The translations under genes and the position numbers were made by a program. The notes under the pieces were generated by a model. It did not search any database. It saw nothing but the letters and a program-made list of their open reading frames with translations, and was not told the origin of the DNA. A DNA stretch of 64,000 bases. Origin: Streptomyces wedmorensis. Its GTDB lineage: Bacteria; Actinomycetota; Actinomycetes; Streptomycetales; Streptomycetaceae. Below, in pieces: positions 16,887-27,373 of this stretch. Location of the stretch: positions 186,001 through 250,000 of the forward strand of contig NZ_JNWK01000002.1 of the NCBI RefSeq assembly GCF_000716445.1, given 5' to 3'. Numbering within the stretch: position 1 is the first letter of the stretch; every line of letters starts with the position of its first letter.

Positions 16887-18218
16887 ATGGCACTCAACCG
16901 ATCCCGGGCGGCGGCCCGAAGACGGCGTTGGACCGCCGTCCTCGGCGCCACCGCCCTCGCGGTCGGCGGCGGCGCGCTCGCCGCCCCGGCGGGCGCGACG
17001 ACCACCTCGCAGTCGGTGGAATTCCCGACCCGCTGCGTCCCGCCGCCCATCGCCGGCATCCCGCCGATCGAGGGCGTCACCACCGCCGAGATCACGGTCG
17101 ACAAGCCCAGCCCCAAGGTCGGCGAGACCGTGACCGTGACCTACACGGTCACCAAGCCCGCCGCGTCCAACCCCGTCGACCTCGCTCTCCCGGCCGACAT
17201 CATGACGCCCAGCGGCAAGGTGGTCCTCGGCGGCGCCCAGACCGGCCAGGTCACCGTCACCGGCCCCAAGAAGAACCCGCCGGTCCCCGGCAAGGGCTCC
17301 TTCCCGGCCTTCTCCATGACGGGCACCTTCACGGCCACCGCGGCGGGCTCGATCACGCTCTCGCCCGGCGACTACAACATCCACACCAGCTACCTCATGG
17401 AGCTGGACACCCCCTGTACGGTGCTCAACCCGCCCGCCCCGGTCTCCGAGACGGTCGTCGCGAGCCCCGTCACCAACCCCAACACGCGCACGCTCCAGCT
17501 CGACAGCGCGTCCGGGGACCCCGGCGTCCGGGTGACCGTCAGCGGCTCCAAGTTCACCCCGCTCGCCGAGGTCACCGTCGTGGGCCGGGCCGGCGGGGCG
17601 GAGACCGCCGACCGGATGACGGTCACGACCGACGCCGAGGGCGGCTTCGCCGCGCGCCTGAAGGTCAACGACCCGGCGACCACCGGGATCGTGGCGTACG
17701 AGGGCGCGGCCTGGGACCCGGAGAAGGGCGCCGGACCCGCCGCGTACAAGGTCATCGTCCCGGCACCGCCGAACAGCCAGACGATCACGGCGGCCGTCAC
17801 CGCGGGCGAACTGTCCATGACCCAGGCCGGGGACGCCGTCCAGCTGTCCTCGGTCGACTTCGGCGCGGGCGGCGCGGCCACCGGCGCCCTGCAGACGGTG
17901 ACCGTCAAGGACTTCCGCGGCGGCCCCGCGGGCTGGTCCCTGACCGGCAAGGTCACCGACTTCAGCGGGCCCGGCGGAGCCATCGGCGCCGGGAACCTCA
18001 GCTGGACGCCGGCCTGCACCGCCAAGGCCGGCAGCCCCAGCGCCTGCTCGGCCGGCTCGGCCGGGCCGGTCGGCAGCGGGGGCGCGACCCTCGCCTCCAC
18101 CCCGAACGGCACCCTCACAGGCGGTGAGTTCACCGTCGACGCGGGACTCTCCCTCGACGTCCCGGCGTTCACCGCGCCCGGCTCGTACGCGGGCGTCCTC
18201 ACGCTGACGCTGTCCTGA
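16887..18218 (+). CDS. Secreted Ig-like protein with WxL-like C-terminal domain
   Basis: 443 residues with a signal peptide (AAARRRRWTAVLGATALAV, ending near APAGA). An N-terminal beta domain carries KKNPPVPGKG, a central Ig-like segment starts at SGDPGVRVTVSGSKF, and a C-terminal domain starts near residue 320. The C-terminal domain has GWSLTGK (W350-S351-L352) and ends SYAGVLTLTLS, closely like the WxL domain of Gram-positive surface proteins (W.L motif and a final Y..LTWTL strand). The ATG at 16887 follows AGGAGGGGG. A DUF916-like gene follows directly, the known partner of WxL proteins. It probably binds cell wall or surface. Confidence 0.75.
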   Translation: MALNRSRAAARRRRWTAVLGATALAVGGGALAAPAGATTTSQSVEFPTRCVPPPIAGIPPIEGVTTAEITVDKPSPKVGETVTVTYTVTKPAASNPVDLALPADIMTPSGKVVLGGAQTGQVTVTGPKKNPPVPGKGSFPAFSMTGTFTATAAGSITLSPGDYNIHTSYLMELDTPCTVLNPPAPVSETVVASPVTNPNTRTLQLDSASGDPGVRVTVSGSKFTPLAEVTVVGRAGGAETADRMTVTTDAEGGFAARLKVNDPATTGIVAYEGAAWDPEKGAGPAAYKVIVPAPPNSQTITAAVTAGELSMTQAGDAVQLSSVDFGAGGAATGALQTVTVKDFRGGPAGWSLTGKVTDFSGPGGAIGAGNLSWTPACTAKAGSPSACSAGSAGPVGSGGATLASTPNGTLTGGEFTVDAGLSLDVPAFTAPGSYAGVLTLTLS

Positions 18219-18287
18219 CCACCCGCGGGCCGGGCGCGCACCCGGCCGGCCCGCTCCGTCTCCGCACCCCCGGGGGGTTCCGCACCC

Positions 18288-19235
18288 GTGCGCACCAAGC
18301 CGTACGTCCTCCTCCTGAGCACCCTCCTCGCGCTGCTCGCCCTCGCACCGAGCGCGGAGGCCGCCGAGAACGGCGAGTGGGCCGTCTACCCGGCCGCCGC
18401 CCGGCTCGGCAGCCGCCCCTACTTCTTCCTCTCCGCCGACCCCGGCAGCACCCTCACCGACCGGGTCACCGTCACCAACAAGACCGCCGCCCCGCTCACC
18501 TTCCGGCTGTACGGCGCCGACGCCTACAACACGGACCGGGACGGCGGCTTCGCCGTCCGCACCCAGGCGGAGCGGCAGACCGGCGCCGGCGCCTGGATCA
18601 AGCCCGAGCGGACCCGGGTCACCGTCCCGCCGCGCTCCGCCGTCACCGTGGCGTACACGCTCGCCGTCCCCGCCGACGCGGACCCCGGCGACCACCCCGG
18701 AGCCCTCGTCGCGCTCGACGAGCGGGTCAGCCCCGGCGGGAAGGGCACCGTCGCCGTCGGCGTGCAGCGGGCGGTCGCCGCCCGCCTCTACCTCCGGGTC
18801 AACGGGCCGACCGTCCCCGCGCTCGCCGTCGAGGACGTCACCCTCGACCAGGACCGGCCGCTCGTCCCCGGCACCCGCACGAGCAGCGCCGTCGTCTCCT
18901 ACACCCTGCACAACCGGGGCAACGTCACCCTCAACCCCAAGGTCGCCCTCAAGGCCCGCGGCCTCTTCGGCCGCACCCTCCTCGACCGCGACCTGGCCGA
19001 GGTGCCCGCCGAGCTGCTGCCCCGCCAGAAGATCCGGCTCACCGAGCGCTGGACCGGCTCCCCGCAGTTCGACTGGGGCGACATCACCCTCACGGCGACC
19101 GCGAAGGACGTGAAGGAGACCGGCGCGGTGTCCTTCCTCGCCCTGCCCTGGCTCGCCGCCGCGGTCCTCGTCACGGGCGCCGCGGCCGGCCTCCTCGGCC
19201 TGCGGATACGGCGCCGCCGGGCACTGAGTGCGTGA
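18288..19235 (+). CDS. DUF916/WxL-interacting-type membrane-anchored protein
   Basis: 315 residues. There is a signal peptide (YVLLLSTLLALLALAPSAEA), then a beta-sandwich with SADPGSTLTDRVTVTNKT at about residues 45-65, then a second domain, and finally one transmembrane helix (LPWLAAAVLVTGAAAGLLGL) with a basic cytoplasmic tail. This is the architecture of DUF916/WxL-interacting proteins, which carry a peptidoglycan-binding domain. It lies 69 bases after the WxL-like gene and is probably its partner. In Firmicutes the pair builds surface complexes; function in this host is unknown. Confidence 0.75.
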   Translation: MRTKPYVLLLSTLLALLALAPSAEAAENGEWAVYPAAARLGSRPYFFLSADPGSTLTDRVTVTNKTAAPLTFRLYGADAYNTDRDGGFAVRTQAERQTGAGAWIKPERTRVTVPPRSAVTVAYTLAVPADADPGDHPGALVALDERVSPGGKGTVAVGVQRAVAARLYLRVNGPTVPALAVEDVTLDQDRPLVPGTRTSSAVVSYTLHNRGNVTLNPKVALKARGLFGRTLLDRDLAEVPAELLPRQKIRLTERWTGSPQFDWGDITLTATAKDVKETGAVSFLALPWLAAAVLVTGAAAGLLGLRIRRRRALSA

Positions 19236-19265
19236 CGCGGGCGCTCATCGGGGACAATGGCCCCC

Positions 19266-20207
19266 ATGAGCGCTCGCAACCAAGAAACCGAAGCCGTCCA
19301 CCGGGCCGGCTTCGCCTGCTTCGTCGGCCGCCCCAACGCGGGCAAGTCCACCCTCACGAACGCTCTGGTCGGCCAGAAGGTGGCCATCACCTCGAACCGG
19401 CCGCAGACCACCCGGCACACCGTCCGCGGCATCGTGCACCGCCCGGACGCGCAGCTGATCCTGGTCGACACCCCCGGCCTCCACAAGCCGCGCACCCTCC
19501 TCGGCGAGCGGCTCAACGACGTCGTCCGCACCACCTGGGCCGAGGTCGACGTGATCGGCTTCTGCCTGCCCGCCGACCAGAAGCTCGGCCCCGGCGACAA
19601 GTTCATCGTCAAGGAACTCGCCGCGATCAAGAAGACCCCGAAGGTCGCGATCATCACCAAGACAGACCTGGTCGACTCCAAGACGCTCGCCGAGCAGCTG
19701 ATCGCCGTCGACCAGCTCGGCAAGGAGCTGGGCTTCGAGTGGCAGCAGATCGTCCCGGTCTCGGCCGTCGGCGACAAGCAGGTCCAGCTCGTCGCCGACC
19801 TGCTCATCCCGCTCCTCCCGGAGTCCCCGCCGCTCTACCCGGAGGGCGACCTCACGGACGAGCCGGAGCAGGTCATGGTCGCGGAGCTGATCCGCGAGGC
19901 CGCGCTCGAAGGCGTACGGGACGAGCTGCCGCACTCGATCGCGGTGGTCGTCGAGGAGATGATCCCGCGGGAGAACCGCCCCGCGGACCGGCCGCTGCTC
20001 GACATCCACGCCAACGTGTACATCGAGCGCCCCAGCCAGAAGGGCATCATCATCGGCCCCAAGGGCAGCCGCCTCAAGGAGGTCGGCATGAAGTCCCGCA
20101 AGCACATCGAGGCGCTCCTCGGCACCCCGGTCTTCCTCGACCTCCACGTGAAGGTCGCGAAGGACTGGCAGCGCGACCCCAAGCAGCTGCGCAAGCTGGG
20201 CTTCTAG
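19266..20207 (+). CDS. era: GTPase Era
   Basis: 313-residue GTPase for 16S rRNA/30S maturation. The P-loop is GRPNAGKST (about 21-29), switch and G3 are RQTT-like (PQTTRHT) and DTPGLH, and G4 is TKTDLVD. The C-terminal KH domain carries GIIIGPKGSRLKEVG. Two in-frame ATGs exist (19257 and 19266). The second is chosen because the first has a GGGGA site only three bases away; the difference is three residues. Confidence 0.96.
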   Translation: MSARNQETEAVHRAGFACFVGRPNAGKSTLTNALVGQKVAITSNRPQTTRHTVRGIVHRPDAQLILVDTPGLHKPRTLLGERLNDVVRTTWAEVDVIGFCLPADQKLGPGDKFIVKELAAIKKTPKVAIITKTDLVDSKTLAEQLIAVDQLGKELGFEWQQIVPVSAVGDKQVQLVADLLIPLLPESPPLYPEGDLTDEPEQVMVAELIREAALEGVRDELPHSIAVVVEEMIPRENRPADRPLLDIHANVYIERPSQKGIIIGPKGSRLKEVGMKSRKHIEALLGTPVFLDLHVKVAKDWQRDPKQLRKLGF

Positions 20208-20264
20208 CCCGGCTTCCGGAAACCGTCCTAGGCAGCCTCCGGGGGCGCGTGTCAGCATGGCGCC

Positions 20265-21602
20265 GTGACAGAGATCGTCAAGGGGGGAAACCTGCCGGTC
20301 CCCGGGCAGGCGTGGCGGGTCGCGGTCGTCCGGCGGGCCGCCGGTGACGGGGTGCCGGAGGTCGACGCCTCGGCCCTGCTGCTCGACGCCTCGGGCAGGG
20401 TCAGGGGCGACGGCGACCTGGTCTTCTACAACCAGCCCGCGCACGCGTCCGGCGCGGTGCGCCTGAGCGGGCAGGTGCGGGACGAGGAGCAGCGGGTCGC
20501 CGACTGGCTGGAGATCGACACCGCGCTCGTGGAGCCCGCCGTCCAGCGCATCGTGATCACCGCGTCCAGCGAGGACGGGACGTTCGGCCAGGTGCCGGGC
20601 CTCCACATCCGGACGGTCAGCGCCGCCACCGGCGAGCAGCTCGCGCTGTACGAGGTCGACGACGCGAGCACCGAGACGGCGTTCGTCCTCGGCGAGTTCT
20701 ACCGGCGCGACGGGGCGTGGAAGTTCCGCGCCGTGGGCCAGGGGTGGGACTCCGGCCTCGTCGGCCTCGCAGAGGACTTCGGCATCGTGGGCAGGGACCC
20801 GGATCCCGCCCCCGACGACGATCCCGCGCACGACGACGAGCCCGCCCCGGCCGACGAGCCCGTCTCCGGCGACGCCGCTCCGGAGGCCATCCCCGAGGAG
20901 CTCCTCGCCAAGGTGAGGGAGGCCGAGGCCGGGGCCGCCTCCGTACGGACAACGCCGCGGGTCCCCGTACAGCGACCCCCGCGGACCGGTCCGCGGTCGG
21001 ACGCCGAGCTCTTCGGACAGGACTTCCCGGAGTTCGTCCGCAGTGGCGAGGGCAAGGCCGACATCACCGTCGACGTGCCGATCCCGGCCGGATACGTCAT
21101 CGTCGAGGCGACCCGGAAGGGCGACAGTTTCTTCAACGTGCGCAGCATCGACGAGAAGGACGAAGGCGGCGGCACACTGCTCGCGAACACGACCCTCGAG
21201 GACTACGAGGGCCGCCGGTGCATGCACCACGACGGCAAGGCCCCGCTGCGCCTGCGCGTGAGCACCTCCGACGCCTCGTGGACGATCGCCGTCCGGCCGG
21301 TGAGCACCCTGGAGGTCCTCGACGGCTCCGCCAAGGGGCGGGGCTCCGACGTGCTGCTCCACACGGGCCCCGCCGGCCTGCTCACCTCCCAGCTCCACTC
21401 GAGGCTGGGCCATGAGTGGATCTGCGTGGAGGGCTACGAGCCGGACGGCCGCCGCCACCTGCTCGCCAACGAGGCGGGCAGGATCATCCGGGACACGCGT
21501 CCCCTGCCCGAGGGGCCTCTGCTCGTGCAGCTCACCAGCGCCGACACCCATTGGTCCCTGAAGGTCAGGCAGAACAGGTTCTGGCGCCGCGCCTCCCGCT
21601 AG
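20265..21602 (+). CDS. TerD-domain stress protein with C-terminal beta repeats
   Basis: 445 residues. The first about 175 residues are a TerD domain, the calcium-binding fold of tellurite/stress proteins (DGDLVFYNQPAHASGAVRL, FGQVPGLHIR, YRRDGAWKFRAVGQGWDSGL). An acidic/Pro-rich linker follows (about 180-215). The last part holds two related beta-rich segments (ITVDVPIPAGYVIVEATRKG... and ...HEWICVEGYEPDGR), each ending in a Trp-containing strand (WTIAVRP, WSLKVR). The GTG at 20265 gives the usual MTEIVKGGN-type start. Function of the C-terminal repeats is not known. Confidence 0.8.
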   Translation: MTEIVKGGNLPVPGQAWRVAVVRRAAGDGVPEVDASALLLDASGRVRGDGDLVFYNQPAHASGAVRLSGQVRDEEQRVADWLEIDTALVEPAVQRIVITASSEDGTFGQVPGLHIRTVSAATGEQLALYEVDDASTETAFVLGEFYRRDGAWKFRAVGQGWDSGLVGLAEDFGIVGRDPDPAPDDDPAHDDEPAPADEPVSGDAAPEAIPEELLAKVREAEAGAASVRTTPRVPVQRPPRTGPRSDAELFGQDFPEFVRSGEGKADITVDVPIPAGYVIVEATRKGDSFFNVRSIDEKDEGGGTLLANTTLEDYEGRRCMHHDGKAPLRLRVSTSDASWTIAVRPVSTLEVLDGSAKGRGSDVLLHTGPAGLLTSQLHSRLGHEWICVEGYEPDGRRHLLANEAGRIIRDTRPLPEGPLLVQLTSADTHWSLKVRQNRFWRRASR

Positions 21603-21605
21603 CGG

Positions 21606-21857
21606 TTACGCGCCTTCCTTGAGGACCCTCGTGACGAGGGTCCTCTGCGCGTCCGTGAGCCTGGGGTCGCAGCAGCGGACCGTGCGGCCGTCGACGGTGA
21701 TCTCGTACGAGAAGCCGTCCGGCACGCCCCGGACGTCGCCGTCACCGTCGGCGAGGACGGTGGCGGCCAGGGCCTCCAGTTCGGGGTCCGTGACCGCCAC
21801 CTCCGCCGACCGCTCGATGCCCGCGAAACCGCCCGTGCGTCGCACTCGAATCCGCAT
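21606..21857 (-). CDS. Emfourin-type M4 protease inhibitor
   Basis: 83-residue acidic protein starting MRIRVRRTGGFAGIER, with the pattern of emfourins, small inhibitors of protealysin-like M4 peptidases. It lies 20 bases downstream of the M4 metalloprotease gene on the same strand, the arrangement known for protealysin and emfourin in Serratia. It has no signal peptide, so it would act in the cytoplasm to restrain a protease that is also made without one. The assignment rests on the N-terminal pattern, size and neighbour. Confidence 0.8.
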   Translation of the reverse strand: MRIRVRRTGGFAGIERSAEVAVTDPELEALAATVLADGDGDVRGVPDGFSYEITVDGRTVRCCDPRLTDAQRTLVTRVLKEGA

Positions 21858-21877
21858 GGCCCCTGTCTACCAGCCGG

Positions 21878-22930
21878 TCAGTCGGTGGGCACCCCCACCG
21901 CCGTCCAGGCCTTCAGGACGGCCTGGATCTCCTCGCCCTCGCCGTACCGGGCGCGGGTCGCGGCCACCGTGGCCGCCGCGAACTCGTCGAACCGGGTCTC
22001 GGGGGCGAGGGTGCCGCCGGTCATCACGTCGTACCAGATCTGCCCGGCCCGCTCCCAGGCCTTGCCGCCGAGCTCGGTCGCGACCAGGTAGAAGGCGTGG
22101 TTGGGGATGCCGGAGTTGATGTGCACCCCGCCGTTGTCGCGGCCCGTGCGGACGTAGTCGTCCATGTGGCCGGGCTGCGGGTCCTTGCCGAGGACGTCGT
22201 CGTCGTACGCGGTGCCCGGGGCCTTCATGGAGCGCAGCGCCGTCCCCTCCACGTTCGGGTGGAAGAGGCCCTCGCCGATGAGCCAGTCGGCCTGCTCGGC
22301 GCTCTGGTCGAGGGCGTACTGCTTGACGAGGGAGCCGAAGACGTCGGAGACCGACTCGTTGAGGGCGCCGGACTGGCTGAAGTACTCCAGGTTCGCCGTG
22401 TACTGGGTGAAGCCGTGGGCGAGCTCGTGCCCGATGACGTCCACGGGCAGCGTGAAGTCGAGGAAGATCTCGTCGTCGCCGTCGCCGAACACCATCTGCT
22501 CGCCGTTCCAGAAGGCGTTGCCGTAGTTCTCGTCGTAGTGGACGGAGGCGATCAGCGGCAGTCCGGAGCCGTCGATCGAGTCGTGGCCGTAGGCGTTCAG
22601 GAAGAGGTCGAAGGTGGCGCCGAGGCCGGCGTAGGCCCGGTTGACGGTGGCGTCGGCGACCGCCTCCTCGCCCTCGCCCCGGACCTTGGTGCCCGGCAGG
22701 TCGGTGCCGCGCGCGCAGTCGTGGACGGTCCGGTGCGGCTTGCCGGCGTCGCCGGGGGCGAGCGTCGGGGCGGCGCCGGGCAGCGGCAGCACCCGGAACG
22801 TACGGGCGGCGGCGTCGGCGACCAGGGTGCGGCGGGCGGCGGCGGCGACGGCCGGGTTCGAGGAGCGGGCCAGGTGCTCCAGGAGGTGGGGCGGCACGAT
22901 CGAGCAGAAGGCGGACGTCTGGGGAGTCAT
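21878..22930 (-). CDS. M4 family (protealysin-like) metallopeptidase
   Basis: 350-residue thermolysin-family zinc protease. Zinc ligands are HELAH (168-172) and Glu192 in NESVSD, and the active-site histidine is His270 in DNGGVHINSG. There is no signal peptide and only a short propeptide with CSIVPPHLLEHLA (Cys9), the protealysin-like precursor type. It lacks the long FTP/PepSY prosequence of secreted thermolysins. The emfourin-type inhibitor gene follows, so activity is probably controlled post-translationally. The gene is divergent from leuA. Confidence 0.9.
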   Translation of the reverse strand: MTPQTSAFCSIVPPHLLEHLARSSNPAVAAAARRTLVADAAARTFRVLPLPGAAPTLAPGDAGKPHRTVHDCARGTDLPGTKVRGEGEEAVADATVNRAYAGLGATFDLFLNAYGHDSIDGSGLPLIASVHYDENYGNAFWNGEQMVFGDGDDEIFLDFTLPVDVIGHELAHGFTQYTANLEYFSQSGALNESVSDVFGSLVKQYALDQSAEQADWLIGEGLFHPNVEGTALRSMKAPGTAYDDDVLGKDPQPGHMDDYVRTGRDNGGVHINSGIPNHAFYLVATELGGKAWERAGQIWYDVMTGGTLAPETRFDEFAAATVAATRARYGEGEEIQAVLKAWTAVGVPTD

Positions 22931-24987
<2,057 letters not shown>

Positions 24988-25000
24988 CCCGCACCGCGCC

Positions 25001-25049
25001 CGAAGGCCGCCCCGCGCCCCTCCTCACGGAGGAGCCGGGGCGGCCTTCG
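25001..25049 (+). terminator. leuA terminator, two-tier hairpin
   Basis: Outer arms CGAAGGCCGCCCCG and CGGGGCGGCCTTCG are perfect over 14 bases. An inner stem CTCCTC/GAGGAG caps it with an ACG loop. It starts 13 bases after the leuA stop. Confidence 0.85.
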
Positions 25050-25224
25050 CGTGTGAGCCGCGTCACGGTTTCAGGTTCGCTTAAGGAAGATCATCCCGGC
25101 ATGCCGGAATCGGCGCCATATCAGGTGAGTTGACGGCACATCGGGGAATGGCGGAAGGTCGGCTCGTCCGCTCGGACACACCCCCCACGCGCCCTCCCCG
25201 TACCTCCCTGACCTGGAGTTTCGC

Positions 25225-26541
25225 ATGCGCACGACCGCTGCCGTGGCCGCCGTTCTCGCGGTGACCGGTGCCGCCCTCGCCTGGGCCCCCGCCGCTTCCG
25301 CCACGACCTCCACGGAGTGCGCGACGAACCCGCTCGGAACGGCCGGCCTGTACGCCGAGTTCGTCGAGAAGGACTCCACCCGCCACTCGGACTCCGAGGG
25401 CGCGGTCGCGGTCGGCGGCGACGCCTTCTTCGGCGACGCGAAGGTCGGCCAGGGGTTCTCCGTCGGCAACAAGCTGACCGGCGCCGACCTGGCGAAGCTG
25501 CCCGGCGGCCACAGCCTCGTCGTCGGCGGCACCCTCCACGCCAACCAGGTCGTGATCACCAAGGGTTCGGGCGTGTACGGAGCACTCGACGACCGCTCGG
25601 CGAAGGGCGCCGGCTTCGCCGTCGACGGCCCGCACGCCAAGGGCGCCTCCCCGGTGGACTTCGGCAAGGAGTTCACGCGGCTGCGCGCGCTGTCCGCCGG
25701 CTGGGCCGCGACGAAGCCCAACGGCACGGTCTCCACCTCCGGTGACGGCATCTTCCTCACCGGCACGGACCCGAAGCAGAACGTCTTCGCCGTGAACGCC
25801 GCCGACCTGGAGAAGTTCCGCGCGATCACCCTGGACGTCCCGGTCGGCTCCTCGACCCTGGTGAACGTGCTCGGCACCTCGTACGACATGAGCGCCTCGG
25901 CCACGTACGGCGTCTACTACCGGAACCTCGACGGCGGCACCCCCGTCATCGACGACTACGCCGTGCCGCGCGACGAGTACCGGCAGATCCGCTCCAAGCT
26001 GCTGTGGAACTTCCCGCAGGCCGACAGCGTGAAGAAGAACCACACCTCGTGGCCGGGCGCCATCCTCGCGCCGGACGCCAAGGTCGAGATGGGCGGGAAG
26101 AACATCGGCCCCGGGCACGTCAACGGCTCCGTCATCGCCGAGGAGCTCGTCACCGTGCCCGGCGCCGAGACCCACCAGATGAACTTCACCGGCTGCCTGC
26201 CCGGAGAGCCGACGCCGGGCCCGGTCGTCACCCCGGAGGCGCCGAAGCCGACCGACACCCCCGCCCCCACCCCGCCGGCCACCCCCGGCGAGGGCGGCGC
26301 GACGCCCGGCGCGTCCGAGACGCCCGGGGGCTCCGCGTCCCCCTCCGCGCCCGCCACTCCGGGCGACAGCACCACCGCCCCGGCCGCCACCCCGACGCCG
26401 GCGCCGTCCGCCACTCCGGAGGGTGATCTCGCGACCACGGGATCGGCCATCGGTCCTGGCGCGATCGGGGCCGCGGCCGCCGCCGTCGTCATCGGCGGGG
26501 GCTTCCTGGCCTTCGGAAAGCGTCGCCGCCGCGCCTCCTGA
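25225..26541 (+). CDS. Choice-of-anchor A surface protein with LATTG sorting motif
   Basis: 438 residues. It has a Sec signal peptide (MRTTAAVAAVLAVTGAALA) and a choice-of-anchor A domain over about 30-330 (EGAVAVGGDAFFGDAKVG, MNFTGC at its end). A Pro/Thr/Ala-rich wall-spanning stretch of about 70 residues follows. The C-terminus has LATTG (402-406), a hydrophobic helix and an RRRR tail. LA.TG is the sorting signal of class E sortases in high-GC Gram-positives, so the protein should be covalently wall-linked. Ligand and role unknown. A palindrome CCGGCATGCCGG (25096-25107) lies in its upstream region. Confidence 0.85.
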   Translation: MRTTAAVAAVLAVTGAALAWAPAASATTSTECATNPLGTAGLYAEFVEKDSTRHSDSEGAVAVGGDAFFGDAKVGQGFSVGNKLTGADLAKLPGGHSLVVGGTLHANQVVITKGSGVYGALDDRSAKGAGFAVDGPHAKGASPVDFGKEFTRLRALSAGWAATKPNGTVSTSGDGIFLTGTDPKQNVFAVNAADLEKFRAITLDVPVGSSTLVNVLGTSYDMSASATYGVYYRNLDGGTPVIDDYAVPRDEYRQIRSKLLWNFPQADSVKKNHTSWPGAILAPDAKVEMGGKNIGPGHVNGSVIAEELVTVPGAETHQMNFTGCLPGEPTPGPVVTPEAPKPTDTPAPTPPATPGEGGATPGASETPGGSASPSAPATPGDSTTAPAATPTPAPSATPEGDLATTGSAIGPGAIGAAAAAVVIGGGFLAFGKRRRRAS

Positions 26542-26605
26542 GGCTTCCGGCAGGGTGACGTGTCTCGGCCAACTCCACGGTGAACTCCCTACGGGGTGCT
26601 GACGT

Positions 26606-26620
26606 CACATCAAGGATGTG
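26606..26620. promoter_or_regulatory. Inverted repeat CACATC-AAG-GATGTG
   Basis: Perfect 6-base arms around AAG, 52 bases before the start of the TerB-like gene. It is a possible operator. No dedicated regulator is adjacent. Confidence 0.35.
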
Positions 26621-26672
26621 GCTAACATCACGCCAACGCCGGCAGTGCAGCCGGGCCGTTGAGGAGGTGCGT

Positions 26673-27365
26673 ATGCGGTCTGCCCGGAATTCACGTGGTG
26701 GGAAAGTGGGCGTCTGCGGAATCCGCACCTCCTGGAACACCGTCGGAGACGGCGAGTTCTTCTGCGAGGAGTGCGGGGGCGACCGCAACTACCGGCGGCG
26801 CACCGGCCGCCGCAGGTTCGCCGTCCTGGGCGTCCCGGTCCTGCCCCGGGGCTGTACGGGCCCCGTCGTCGAATGCGCGGCCTGTCACACGCACTTCGGC
26901 ACCGAGGTCCTCGACCACCCGACGACGAGCCGCTTCTCGGCGATGCTGAGGGACGGCGTGCACACCGTCGCCCTGGCCGTGCTCGCGGCCGGCGGCACGG
27001 ACTCCCGCGCGGTCCTCGACCGGGCCGTCACCGCCGTCCGGTCGGCCGGCTTCGCCGAGTGCACGGCCGTCCAGCTCGTCGACCTCGTCGAGGCCCTGGC
27101 CGCCGACACGGGGCGCTTCATGCCCGAGGTGAACCCCGAGGGCACGCTCCTCGCGATCGAGCTCCACGAGGCCCTGGAGCCGCTCACCCCGCACCTCGCG
27201 CCCGCCGGCCGGGAGTCGATCCTGGTCCAGGCCGCGCGGATCGCCCTCGCCGACGGGCCCTACAGCCCGACCGAGATGGAGGTCCTCGGGACCGTCGGGA
27301 ACGCCCTCGCGTTCGCCCCCGACGACACCGTCCGCCTCCTCGACTCGGCGCGGACGGTGTCGTAG
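26673..27365 (+). CDS. TerB-like protein with N-terminal zinc ribbon
   Basis: 230 residues. Two Cys pairs (CEEC around residue 30 and CAAC around residue 70) frame a ribbon with GDRNYRRRTGRRRF. The rest is helical with the acidic segments of a TerB-like domain (LVDLVEALAADTG, ESILVQAARIALADGPYSPTE). The ATG at 26673 has AGGAGG five bases upstream and decides the start. Such proteins are widespread in Streptomyces; the link to tellurite is by domain only. Convergent with the oxidoreductase gene, 8 bases between stops. Confidence 0.8.
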   Translation: MRSARNSRGGKVGVCGIRTSWNTVGDGEFFCEECGGDRNYRRRTGRRRFAVLGVPVLPRGCTGPVVECAACHTHFGTEVLDHPTTSRFSAMLRDGVHTVALAVLAAGGTDSRAVLDRAVTAVRSAGFAECTAVQLVDLVEALAADTGRFMPEVNPEGTLLAIELHEALEPLTPHLAPAGRESILVQAARIALADGPYSPTEMEVLGTVGNALAFAPDDTVRLLDSARTVS

Positions 27366-27373
27366 GCCCCGGT

